45,059 bases of DNA from a virus. Position numbers and translations under genes: made by a program. The stretch is from positions 1 through 45,059 of the IMG/VR virus record IMGVR_UViG_3300028920_000116; one strand, 5' to 3'. Shown piece after piece: positions 31,718 through 37,609 of the stretch. Within the stretch, counting starts at the first letter, position 1. The number at the start of each line of letters is the position of its first letter. The notes beneath the pieces are model-generated. The model was not told the origin of the DNA. It saw only the letters and a program-made list of their open reading frames with translations, and did not search any database.

Positions 31718-31778
31718 AGGATGGCATTTTTGGTTTCGATTCAAATTCGAAATTTTTAATTTTTGCAGAAACCATCCT
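31718..31778 (-). other. 61-nt element with 7-bp terminal stem
   Basis: AGGATGG (5' on the - strand, rc of 31772-31778) pairs with CCATCCT (rc of 31718-31724), enclosing GGTTTC/GAAACC nested pairing and an AT-rich core. tRNA-sized acceptor but no anticodon or T arm; possibly a decayed tRNA or small hairpin RNA. Confidence 0.4.
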
Positions 31779-31791
31779 TCAATATTATTCT

Positions 31792-32043
31792 TTATATATC
31801 TCCATTTATATCTCTGGCCGAATCTTCTCTTACATCTAAAAACCTTCTACGAAATTCATCGGCACAATGTTGAGCAGCGTATGTACAATCATGAAGAGTT
31901 GAATATCTGAACTCCTTATTTTGCATATACTTTTTCATTGCCCAAAATATAATGAATTCTAATTCGCCTTTAGTTTCAATGGTTGGACATTTATTAACCA
32001 TAGTTCTAAACTTTTCACGATCTTTTTGATTAATATACGGCAT
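31792..32043 (-). CDS. DUF6899-like phage protein, 83 aa
   Basis: MPYINQKDREKFRTMV...GELEFIIFWAMKKYM matches the small phage family with opening MPYIxxxDRxKF and GELNYxI (DUF6899), function unknown. ATG 32043 has AAGGAG 6 nt upstream; an in-frame TTG at 32049 is rejected. The C-terminal half has a Cys/His cluster (LHDCTYAAQHCADEF). Confidence 0.8.
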   Translation of the reverse strand: MPYINQKDREKFRTMVNKCPTIETKGELEFIIFWAMKKYMQNKEFRYSTLHDCTYAAQHCADEFRRRFLDVREDSARDINGDI

Positions 32044-32063
32044 CTTCAACTCCTTTTATGGGA

Positions 32064-32187
32064 ACGAATGTGCGTTTGTCTGACTTCGATTTCTTGCTTA
32101 GTTGATCAATCTAACAATAATTTCCCGACCTACCAGACAGTATGGGTGAGTATCAACCATAGAAACGGATATCTGCACCACATTCGT
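32064..32187 (-). ncRNA. Structured RNA candidate B (three-stem, ~124 nt)
   Basis: Terminal stem ACGAATGTG (32064-32072) / CACATTCGT (32179-32187). Inside it two further stems: TGTCTG (32077-32082) / CAGACA (32134-32139), and TATGG (32141-32145) / CCATA (32157-32161). No ORF of useful length, no tRNA domains. It lies in the tRNA array downstream of a CAT tRNA and a possible promoter at 32284-32313. The - strand is assigned because the array is transcribed that way. Confidence 0.55.
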
Positions 32188-32203
32188 ATTAATTTTTAAT
32201 TGG

Positions 32204-32279
32204 TACCGACGGGTGGATTTGAACCACCGCTCTTTTCCTTATGAGGGAACTGCATTAGGCCAGACTATGCTACGTCGGT
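32204..32279 (-). tRNA. tRNA with CAT anticodon (Met or Ile2)
   Basis: Acceptor ACCGACG/CGTCGGT, D-arm with GTCTGGCC, loop CTCATAA in stem TTCC/GGAA, encoded CCA. Confidence 0.85.
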
Positions 32280-32283
32280 ATAT

Positions 32284-32313
32284 AATATAATATTTGTATA
32301 AGAAGTTTGTCAA
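32284..32313 (-). promoter_or_regulatory. Possible sigma-70 promoter inside the tRNA array
   Basis: TTGACA (rc of 32308-32313), 18-nt spacer, TATATT (rc of 32284-32289). Its -35 overlaps the 3' end of the tRNA-Thr(CGT). Confidence 0.4.
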
Positions 32314-32386
32314 GCCTCCACAGGAAGTCGAATCCTGATCTCTGGTTTACGAAACCAGTATTTTATACCGGTTAAACTATAGAGGC
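32313..32386 (-). tRNA. tRNA-Thr (CGT)
   Basis: Acceptor GCCTCTA/TGGAGGC, anticodon stem CTGGT/ACCAG with loop TTCGTAA, U73. CCA is not encoded (TTGACA follows), unlike most of the array. Confidence 0.88.
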
Positions 32387-32394
32387 AGATGTGG

Positions 32395-32470
32395 AGCCTG
32401 CGGAGGGATTCGAACCCACGATAACATGCTTACAAGGCAAGCGCATTAGACCGGACTATGCTACACAGGC
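32395..32470 (-). tRNA. tRNA-Thr (TGT)
   Basis: Acceptor GCCTGTG/CGCAGGC, loop CTTGTAA, U73, encoded CCA. Confidence 0.9.
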
Positions 32471-32482
32471 TTTAAAATTTGG

Positions 32483-32565
32483 TACCGGGAGGGGGATTCG
32501 AACCCCCACGGAGATTACCCCCACCAGGTTCTAAACCTGGCATGTCTGCATTTCATCATCCCGGC
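32483..32565 (-). tRNA. tRNA-Leu (TAG)
   Basis: Acceptor GCCGGGA/TCCCGGT, anticodon stem CCAGG/CCTGG with loop TTTAGAA, long variable arm, A73, CCA. Confidence 0.93.
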
Positions 32566-32575
32566 GAATGATTGG

Positions 32576-32657
32576 TACCGAAGGAGGGACTTGAACCCTC
32601 AATCCACGAAGGCGTCAGGTTTTGAATCTGATGTGTATTCCGTTCCACCACTTCGGC
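32576..32657 (-). tRNA. tRNA-Leu (CAA)
   Basis: Acceptor GCCGAAG/CTTCGGT, loop TTCAAAA, long variable arm, A73, CCA. One imperfect pair closes the anticodon loop. Confidence 0.9.
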
Positions 32658-32669
32658 AAAATATTTTGG

Positions 32670-32752
32670 TGCGGTTGCCCGGACTTGAACCGGGACGAGA
32701 TTGCTCTCACAAGGCCCTCAACCTGGCGTGTCTGCCATTCCACCACAACCGC
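32670..32752 (-). tRNA. tRNA-Leu (GAG)
   Basis: Acceptor GCGGTTG/CAACCGC, loop TTGAGGG (G37, as usual for NAG-type Leu), long variable arm, CCA. Confidence 0.9.
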
Positions 32753-32754
32753 AA

Positions 32755-32871
32755 TTATTCTTCTAAGATTTTTTGTTTGAGCTTTACAAGAGTTTCGATT
32801 CTGTATGTAGTTTGAAAGTGTTTACTAAGAATCTTTAATCTTTCAATTTCATTATCAATGATTTCAATCAC
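32755..32871 (-). CDS. Short helical peptide, 38 aa (GTG start)
   Basis: VIEIIDNEIERLKILSKHFQ... a charged amphipathic helix. Start GTG 32871 overlaps the stop of the upstream gene by 8 nt; a longer TTG-initiated reading from 33009 would overlap it almost entirely and is rejected. No ribosome site, so expression would rely on coupling. Confidence 0.45.
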   Translation of the reverse strand: MIEIIDNEIERLKILSKHFQTTYRIETLVKLKQKILEE

Positions 32872-33112
32872 TCGATCTGAATTTAACAGTTGGTAATTCT
32901 TTGAGCAAGTTGAGAATAAAGCATTTCTCAATTGCTTCCTCTTGAATAATGTTTTTAACATTTTTATCACATTCAATTTCGACGACCAATCTTTTTGTAT
33001 TTTTATCAAAGGAAACTTTTATATTTTGTACTTTACTTCTTTCAACAATATCTTTAACATGCGACAAAATACAAAGTTTTGCCGCTTGGCATAAATGTTG
33101 TATTGGAGTCAC
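32864..33112 (-). CDS. Hypothetical protein, 82 aa (GTG start)
   Basis: TPIQHLCQAAKLCILSHVKDIV then a beta-rich half NIKVSFDKNTKRLVVEIECD and a helix. GTG 33112 lies 3 nt after the stop of the ANRFMDDE gene, consistent with coupling. No family recognised. The product could bind RNA or protein, but there is no direct support. Confidence 0.62.
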   Translation of the reverse strand: MTPIQHLCQAAKLCILSHVKDIVERSKVQNIKVSFDKNTKRLVVEIECDKNVKNIIQEEAIEKCFILNLLKELPTVKFRSSD

Positions 33113-33115
33113 GGA

Positions 33116-33403
33116 TTAATTATATTTACGCCTACGACGATTACTCATTCTTCTAGTAGTATCTCTAAGTTTTTGAATAAGCATATCAACATCTTTTCTA
33201 AGAGTCTGGGACATTTCTATGCCCAACGAATCTTCTACTGCTTCTTGGTTTTGATCCAGCGCATCAAGAAATCCATTAAGCTCTTCAATGGTTCTATATG
33301 CAAATGTTGAAACTGCACCCTCAAGATATCTTCTGTTTGTTCTACGAGGAGCTTCTCCTTCGTCGTCCATAAAACGATTAGCATTTCCTACAAGATCGGC
33401 CAT
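33116..33403 (-). CDS. Probable virion-internal basic protein, ANRFMDDE leader
   Basis: 95 aa. MADLVGNANRFMDDEGE is a variant of the ANRFLGE leader, then a helical body (TIEELNGFLDALDQNQEAVED) and a strongly basic end RRMSNRRRRKYN suited to DNA contact inside the head. AAAGGAG ribosome site; a near-consensus late box TAATAAATAC at 33440-33449. Confidence 0.8.
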   Translation of the reverse strand: MADLVGNANRFMDDEGEAPRRTNRRYLEGAVSTFAYRTIEELNGFLDALDQNQEAVEDSLGIEMSQTLRKDVDMLIQKLRDTTRRMSNRRRRKYN

Positions 33404-33446
33404 TTTTAATCTCCTTTAAAAGTGAAATTATGTACTCTTGTATTTA

Positions 33447-33608
33447 TTAAAATTTGTGAATTAAATTTCCAAGTTTATCATAAACACCGCAATCGCAAGC
33501 TGTAGCCCTTTTCCTTTTTCCAGTATCAGGAACATACAGAGTTGCCTTTCTTTCCTGGTTGCATGTCTTACACATAATCTTTGGGGCTACCCACTTTGTC
33601 TTGTTCAT
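33447..33608 (-). CDS. Small zinc-ribbon protein, 53 aa
   Basis: MNKTKWVAPKIMCKTCNQERKA then ATACDCGVYDKLG: two Cys knuckles (CKTC and CDC) typical of small phage zinc ribbons. AAAGGAT ribosome site. Below the usual length cut-off for gene callers. Confidence 0.75.
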   Translation of the reverse strand: MNKTKWVAPKIMCKTCNQERKATLYVPDTGKRKRATACDCGVYDKLGNLIHKF

Positions 33609-33633
33609 TTTATTATCCTTTCAAGTTATTTGG

Positions 33634-33705
33634 AAACCAGGCTGGGAATCGAACCCAGATTTTTAGATTCAAAGTCTAATGTCCTAGCCTTTGGACGACC
33701 CGGCT
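33634..33705 (-). tRNA. tRNA-Gln (TTG)
   Basis: Acceptor AGCCGGG/CCTGGTT (two G-U), anticodon stem TTAGA/TCTAA with loop CTTTGAA, U73, CCA. Confidence 0.9.
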
Positions 33706-33714
33706 ATGTTCTGG

Positions 33715-33788
33715 TCGGAGTGGAGGGATTTGAACCCCCGACGTCTTGCTCCCAAAGCAAGCGCTCTTCCAGACTGAGCCACACTCCG
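33715..33788 (-). tRNA. tRNA-Pro (TGG)
   Basis: Acceptor CGGAGTG/CACTCCG, anticodon stem CTTGC/GCAAG with loop TTTGGGA, A73, CCA. C1-G72 fits Pro identity. Confidence 0.93.
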
Positions 33789-33799
33789 AAATTTTTTGG

Positions 33800-33882
33800 T
33801 GCGGCTGGAGGGATTTGAACCCTCAATCCCTTACGGGCGACGGATTTTAAGTCCGTTGTGTATTCCATTCCACCACAACCGC
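33800..33882 (-). tRNA. tRNA-Leu (TAA)
   Basis: Acceptor GCGGTTG/CAGCCGC, stem ACGGA/TCCGT with loop CTTAAAA, long variable arm, CCA. Reads UUA, the main Leu codon of AT-rich genes. Confidence 0.93.
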
Positions 33883-33892
33883 ATATATTTGG

Positions 33893-33966
33893 TACTGGCG
33901 GCGGGATTTGAACCCGCGATTATCAGCGTGAAAAGCTGATGGATTAGACCACTACCCTACGCCAGC
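33893..33966 (-). tRNA. tRNA-Glu (TTC)
   Basis: Acceptor GCTGGCG/CGCCAGT, stem TCAGC/GCTGA with loop TTTTCAC, A73, CCA. Confidence 0.92.
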
Positions 33967-33983
33967 ATTTAAATTTCAAAGAA

Positions 33984-34015
33984 AAGTAATAGGCATTTCC
34001 GGATACCTATTACTT
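33984..34015 (-). terminator. Terminator-like hairpin after RNA C
   Basis: Perfect 10-bp stem AAGTAATAGG/CCTATTACTT with 12-nt loop, followed on the - strand by TTCTTTG. It lies just downstream of RNA C and is transcribed from the promoter at 34134-34162. Confidence 0.65.
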
Positions 34016-34019
34016 CAAT

Positions 34020-34127
34020 ATTAAAGGCGTGTCCACAAATGCTGTTAAGCCAAACATTTGTCTTTTAAGTCCTTAACCGACCGAGACATCTTGCGCCTCC
34101 ATGTGAGGCAAGACCTCTAACATCTAT
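34020..34127 (-). ncRNA. Small structured RNA candidate C with own promoter and terminator
   Basis: Predicted start ~34127, seven nt after the -10 at 34134. Stems: GCCTC/GAGGC (34095-34099 / 34105-34109); AGGCG+TGTC (34025-34033) with GACA (34085-34088) and CGCCT (34094-34098), alternative to the first; ACAAATG/CATTTGT (34035-34041 / 34055-34061). Loop CTTAAC (rc of 34044-34049) can pair with GTTAAG (rc of 34072-34077), a 6-bp kissing contact. No ORF, no tRNA T-arm. Confidence 0.62.
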
Positions 34128-34133
34128 ATATAT

Positions 34134-34162
34134 ATTATAACACTTTTTTGAGAAATAGTCAA
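34134..34162 (-). promoter_or_regulatory. Sigma-70-type promoter TTGACT-N17-TATAAT
   Basis: -35 TTGACT (rc of 34157-34162), 17-nt spacer, perfect -10 TATAAT (rc of 34134-34139). The spacer end AAGTGT matches that of the 41672 promoter. It drives RNA C and possibly, by read-through, the tRNAs downstream. Confidence 0.85.
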
Positions 34163-34179
34163 GCACTAAATTATACTGG

Positions 34180-34252
34180 TACTCCTAAGGGGAATTGAAC
34201 CCCTGTCCCAAGTCTGAGAAACTTGTATCCTTGGCCACTAGACGATAGGAGC
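34180..34252 (-). tRNA. tRNA-Glu (CTC)
   Basis: Acceptor GCTCCTA/TAGGAGT, stem CAAGT/ACTTG with loop TTCTCAG, A73, CCA. Confidence 0.92.
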
Positions 34253-34267
34253 ATTTATTTAAATTTT

Positions 34268-35929
34268 TTAAAATGGTAAATCGAAGTCTTTTACTACTTT
34301 TTCTACTTCATCACGATCATCTGACTTATACTTTTTCTTTACTGATATCTTAGATGTTCTATCTTTAAACTTAGCATATGATATAACTTCATCAGAATTC
34401 ATTAACCATTCTGCTAATTCTCTAATTTTAAAAGCTGGCATAGTAGTTGAAATATATGAAGGCAAATTTGTTATTAATATATTACTAATAATCTTTAATA
34501 CTGGATTCTTAAATGATTCAGGATTATTTCTATAATAATTTAATAAATCTAATATACTTTTATTTCCGTTTTTATTTTTCCAAGCAAAGTCAATCTTTTT
34601 AATTGGATCAAATTTTTTTAAAGCATCAGGTGGAAAATAATATGGATCATCATATTTTACTTCAGGATAAATAGTTTTCCAATATTCCCATCCGTCTATT
34701 TTCATACGTAATTTTTTAGAATCTGATAATTTATCATAATCACCACTATCATACATTAATCCATAAGGACTTGCCCATATAATAAATGGTCGATTATAAT
34801 CATTTGCTCTTTCTGCGGCCCATTGTGTATATTTTTTTCCATCCTTTTCAATTTCATTTTTAATCATTTGTTCTCGTTGTTTTTTCTCTTTATCAGTTAT
34901 TGGAATAATTTCAATAATAATATTCCCGCGTTTTTTCATATTATTTTCAAATTCTTTTATTGAAATATTTATGGGTCTTATTGCAACATAATCATCAGAT
35001 TTAATCCAAACAATTGCAATAGGAGTACCATATCTTATTAAATATTCATCATTTTTAATAGTATTTTTTTTGTTTTTTATTATCCATTCATATCTTTTTT
35101 TAATTTTATTAACTTCTTCTTGTTGTCTTTCTTTTTCTATTTTTATATAATCTTCAAGAGTTTTATTATATAATTTTTTTAATGCATAAGCCATTGGTCT
35201 ATACAACTGATAAGAAATATTATCAAGATAAACGTGTGGTTCGGTTGCATCTCTCTTATAATTTAATGCAGATTGAAGCCATGTAAAATCGTCATTATGT
35301 TTTGCAAAATCTTTTACTTTAGTAAAGACAGTTCCTGTATTATGTTGAAGATCATATACATGGTCAATTGCAACAATTTTGTCTCCTATTTTTTCTGCAT
35401 TAAGAAGTCTTTCTAAACCATTTGCAATTTTTTCCCAATTTTTTCCACCATATTGTGATCTCCATTCTAGAATATCTTCATTGAAAGCTTTCTTCGCAAA
35501 AGAGGCTAATGTAAATGGAGACATATTATTAAGTTCTTTAAAAAATTTAGTTCTTTCTTCGTAATTAGGCATACCTGTTTCTTTAATTAAGTCATACATG
35601 TCACTAATTAAATCAAGTTCTTTTTTCGTAAAAGTAGTACTTTCTAATTCTTTATTTGTAAAACTTCTATAATCTGTCTTATAAGGAATATGAAATAGTT
35701 CGGCGGCAAGAGAAGTATATAATGCATTTGTAAAATCCTTTTTTAATGCATCGACTATAGTTTCTTTGGCCTGCTTAAAATATGTAACTGCTTCTTCGTC
35801 CATAAGAGCATCAGGATTAAACATTGTCAGTGCATAGAAGTCGAACAACTGATGCTCTTTATCTTTAGGAACAGAATAGTATCCTTCCATTCCGAATTTT
35901 TCTTGTAAGTAAAATTCTCTGAATTTCAT
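34268..35929 (-). CDS. Large hypothetical protein (553 aa) with leader-like N-terminus
   Basis: MKFREFYLQEKFGMEGYY starts like a T4 capsid-targeting leader (aromatic helix ending LQE). The body is a largely helical, charged protein with YRPMAYALKKLYNK, IKKRYEWIIKNKKN, ERANDYNRPFIIWASPYGLMY cut by Asp-rich loops; no enzymatic signature recognised. It follows the two ANRFLGE genes at 35931 and 36261 closely and probably shares their late transcript. Candidate internal head protein, comparable in size to T4 Alt, but no ADP-ribosyltransferase motif is evident. Confidence 0.82.
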   Translation of the reverse strand: MKFREFYLQEKFGMEGYYSVPKDKEHQLFDFYALTMFNPDALMDEEAVTYFKQAKETIVDALKKDFTNALYTSLAAELFHIPYKTDYRSFTNKELESTTFTKKELDLISDMYDLIKETGMPNYEERTKFFKELNNMSPFTLASFAKKAFNEDILEWRSQYGGKNWEKIANGLERLLNAEKIGDKIVAIDHVYDLQHNTGTVFTKVKDFAKHNDDFTWLQSALNYKRDATEPHVYLDNISYQLYRPMAYALKKLYNKTLEDYIKIEKERQQEEVNKIKKRYEWIIKNKKNTIKNDEYLIRYGTPIAIVWIKSDDYVAIRPINISIKEFENNMKKRGNIIIEIIPITDKEKKQREQMIKNEIEKDGKKYTQWAAERANDYNRPFIIWASPYGLMYDSGDYDKLSDSKKLRMKIDGWEYWKTIYPEVKYDDPYYFPPDALKKFDPIKKIDFAWKNKNGNKSILDLLNYYRNNPESFKNPVLKIISNILITNLPSYISTTMPAFKIRELAEWLMNSDEVISYAKFKDRTSKISVKKKYKSDDRDEVEKVVKDFDLPF

Positions 35930-35930
35930 T

Positions 35931-36248
35931 TTATTTTAAAACATGAGCATAAAATGCACCATCTAATGATCCAACAGAATGACGTAAATCCGCACCCAAT
36001 CCTAAATCACCAAGATTTTCTACTTCAATATAATAAAAATTAGGATCGTCGAACCAATTAGCGATTGCCTTATCTCCAACCTTAGCTATTTCACGGTTAT
36101 CTTCATATTTTTTCATTAATTCTTGAAAAGAATTTACGTCAATTTCCGGCATTATTTCTTTAAGGTCTTCAATATTTTTAAGAGCAATTGTAGTTGAAGC
36201 ATCTTCTCCTAAAAAATGATTAGCTCTTTCGACTAGATTTCTTTTCAT
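35931..36248 (-). CDS. Probable virion-internal protein, ANHFLGE leader
   Basis: 105 aa. MKRNLVERANHFLGEDAS leader with LGE site, acidic helix (IEDLKEIMPEIDVNSFQELM), then GDKAIANWFDDPNFYYIEVENLG. AAGGAG ribosome site. Ends 2 nt before the 553-aa gene starts. Confidence 0.82.
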   Translation of the reverse strand: MKRNLVERANHFLGEDASTTIALKNIEDLKEIMPEIDVNSFQELMKKYEDNREIAKVGDKAIANWFDDPNFYYIEVENLGDLGLGADLRHSVGSLDGAFYAHVLK

Positions 36249-36260
36249 TAGATAATCTCC

Positions 36261-36488
36261 TTATTTCTTTTCTTCTTTTTCTTTTTCTGCGTCTTCAAGC
36301 TTTTTGATTTCGGCCTTGCAGTCCTTGATGATTTCTTTTTGCTCTTTAACCTTAGCATTTAAATCTTCAATTTCTTTTTCTGCCTTAGCAATCTTCTTTT
36401 CAAAAGACTTAACAGTTTTCTTTGCTTCCATTATGACTTCGACTTCACCAAGAAAACGATTTGCGGATTCGACTAATTTCTTTTCCAT
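36261..36488 (-). CDS. Probable virion-internal coiled-coil protein, ANRFLGE leader
   Basis: 75 aa. MEKKLVESANRFLGEVEV leader, then a continuous Lys/Glu coiled coil (heptads of EKKIAKAEKEIEDLNAKVK...). Late promoter TATAAATAC at 36538-36546 lies 50 nt upstream; ribosome site AAAGGAG. First gene of the 36488-34268 operon. Confidence 0.84.
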   Translation of the reverse strand: MEKKLVESANRFLGEVEVIMEAKKTVKSFEKKIAKAEKEIEDLNAKVKEQKEIIKDCKAEIKKLEDAEKEKEEKK

Positions 36489-36537
36489 TATAATACTCCT
36501 TTGGTTAGATAATCTCTGAATTATTCAGGACTTAAAA

Positions 36538-36546
36538 GTATTTATA
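36538..36546 (-). promoter_or_regulatory. T4-like late promoter TATAAATAC
   Basis: Perfect TATAAATAC followed by TTTTAAG, upstream of the ANRFLGE operon (36488 to 34268). Confidence 0.77.
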
Positions 36547-36565
36547 ATTTTAATAATAAGAATGG

Positions 36566-36651
36566 CAGGCGGCGAGAGATTCGAACTCCCATTGACTCAA
36601 GTTAAGTCACGGTTTTGGAGACCGCTGCATTGCCATTTATGCTAGCCGCCT
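36566..36651 (-). tRNA. tRNA-Trp (CCA) with long variable arm
   Basis: Acceptor AGGCGGC/GCCGCCT with G73 (Trp identity), anticodon stem GCGGT/ACCGT with loop CTCCAAA. Unusual 18-nt variable region with GACT/AGTC stem; Trp tRNAs are normally class I. CCA encoded. Confidence 0.87.
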
Positions 36652-36675
36652 ATTGAATTTTATTGAAAAAATTGG

Positions 36676-36754
36676 CGGAGCGTACGGGATTTGAACCCGT
36701 GAAAATCTCCGACGTGACAAGCCGGCGTCTTAGACCTGACTAGACCAACGCTCC
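36676..36754 (-). tRNA. tRNA-Asp (GTC)
   Basis: Acceptor GGAGCGT/ACGCTCC, G73, stem CCGGC/GTCGG with loop TTGTCAC, variable region 8 nt, CCA. Confidence 0.9.
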
Positions 36755-36755
36755 G

Positions 36756-36999
36756 CAAATTCTTGTATTGCACCATATATTTCTTGAATTATATCAGTTC
36801 TACAAATTGTTAATCTGCATATTCCATATTTTAAAATATTTTTTCTATATCCAGTTGGTTTTCTTTTTTCTAATATATGTTTATTTAAATTAATTTTAGA
36901 CAAATTAAGAATATTAAGCCAGTATTTTTCTATTTCAGAAATTTTGATCCCATTATCTCTATATCCGATTGAAATCTTAAATTCTTCTTCTTTAGATTT
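36756..36999 (-). pseudogene. Gene remnant: HTH/LAGLIDADG-like family fragment
   Basis: A frame without a start codon, open from inside tRNA-Asn (G-CCA-AATC...) to a stop inside tRNA-Asp at 36730. Sequence KSKEEEFKISIGYRDNGIKI, YWLNILNLSKINLNKHIL, KYGICRLTICRTDIIQEIYG then AIQEFAE. The YGxCRxxxxxTxxxQxIYGxIQ ending is seen in bacterial and phage proteins combining HTH and LAGLIDADG-like parts. Both ends run into tRNA genes, so this is probably a decayed mobile endonuclease. Confidence 0.5.
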
Positions 37000-37001
37000 G
37001 G

Positions 37002-37075
37002 CAGACCTACCAGGATTCGAACCTAGACTAAAAGAGTAACAATCTTTCGTGCTCGCCAAGTTACACTATAGGTCT
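37002..37075 (-). tRNA. tRNA-Asn (GTT), copy 1
   Basis: Acceptor AGACCTA/TAGGTCT, stem AAAGA/TCTTT with loop TTGTTAC, G73, CCA. Confidence 0.92.
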
Positions 37076-37085
37076 GTAAAGTTGG

Positions 37086-37158
37086 CTCCATCCCCAGGAT
37101 TCAAACCTGGATGTTCTCGGTTAACAGCCGAGCCTATTATCAATTATAGTAGGATGGA
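37086..37158 (-). tRNA. tRNA-Asn (GTT), copy 2
   Basis: Acceptor TCCATCC/GGATGGA, stem CTCGG/CCGAG with loop CTGTTAA, G73, CCA. Sequence differs widely from copy 1, so not a recent duplicate. Confidence 0.92.
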
Positions 37159-37171
37159 GTAAAATTCAAAG

Positions 37172-37244
37172 TACCCCCAGAAGGATTTGAACCTTCGACT
37201 CTCGCCTTAAAAGGGCGATACTCTAGCCGCTGAGTTATGGAGGC
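37172..37244 (-). tRNA. tRNA-Lys (TTT), copy 1
   Basis: Acceptor GCCTCCA/TGGGGGT, stem TCGCC/GGCGA with loop CTTTTAA, A73; CCA not encoded. Confidence 0.9.
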
Positions 37245-37255
37245 AAAATGTTTGG

Positions 37256-37330
37256 TACCCCCGGAAAGATTCGAACTCTCATTATTTTCGGGTCGTAGCC
37301 GAATGCCATAATCCATTAGGCGACGGGGGC
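37256..37330 (-). tRNA. tRNA-Arg (ACG)
   Basis: Acceptor GCCCCCG/CGGGGGT, stem TTCGG/CCGAA with loop CTACGAC, A73, CCA. A34 needs host TadA to become inosine. Confidence 0.92.
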
Positions 37331-37340
37331 AAAATTTTGG

Positions 37341-37413
37341 TTAGGGTGGAAGGAATCGAACCCTCATTTATAGAGCCAGAGTCTATCGTTCTAAGCCGTT
37401 GAACTACACCCCA
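37341..37413 (-). tRNA. tRNA-Gln (CTG)
   Basis: Acceptor TGGGGTG/CACCCTA, stem ATAGA/TCTAT with loop CTCTGGC, A73, CCA. U1-A72 fits Gln identity. Confidence 0.92.
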
Positions 37414-37423
37414 ATATATTTGG

Positions 37424-37497
37424 TACCTCCTTAGGGATTCGAACCCCAACCTTACACGTTAAGAGCGTGCCATGCTAAACCGTTACACCAAGGAGGC
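37424..37497 (-). tRNA. tRNA-Lys (CTT)
   Basis: Acceptor GCCTCCT/AGGAGGT, loop CTCTTAA, A73, CCA. Confidence 0.91.
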
Positions 37498-37517
37498 ATT
37501 TTTAAAACAAGTTATGG

Positions 37518-37601
37518 TGGGAGCAGATGGAGTCGCACCACCCGAGCCGTGAGGCAAAAGATTTACAGTCTTCCCCGCTACTACTTACGGAATATACTCC
37601 C
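37518..37601 (-). tRNA. tRNA-Tyr (GTA)
   Basis: Acceptor GGGAGTA/TGCTCCC, stem GAAGA/TCTTT with loop CTGTAAA, long variable arm (class II, as in bacterial Tyr), A73, CCA. The T-loop is TGCGACT where TTCGACT is expected. Confidence 0.88.
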
Positions 37602-37609
37602 TTTAAAAA

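Noticed and set aside
32755-33009. 84-aa TTG-initiated ORF
   Set aside because: It overlaps the better supported 82-aa gene for 146 nt; only the last 38 codons look coding.
36730-37059. 109-aa intact gene between tRNA-Asp and tRNA-Asn
   Set aside because: Its start and end lie inside tRNA genes; only the middle is protein-like, so it is called a remnant.
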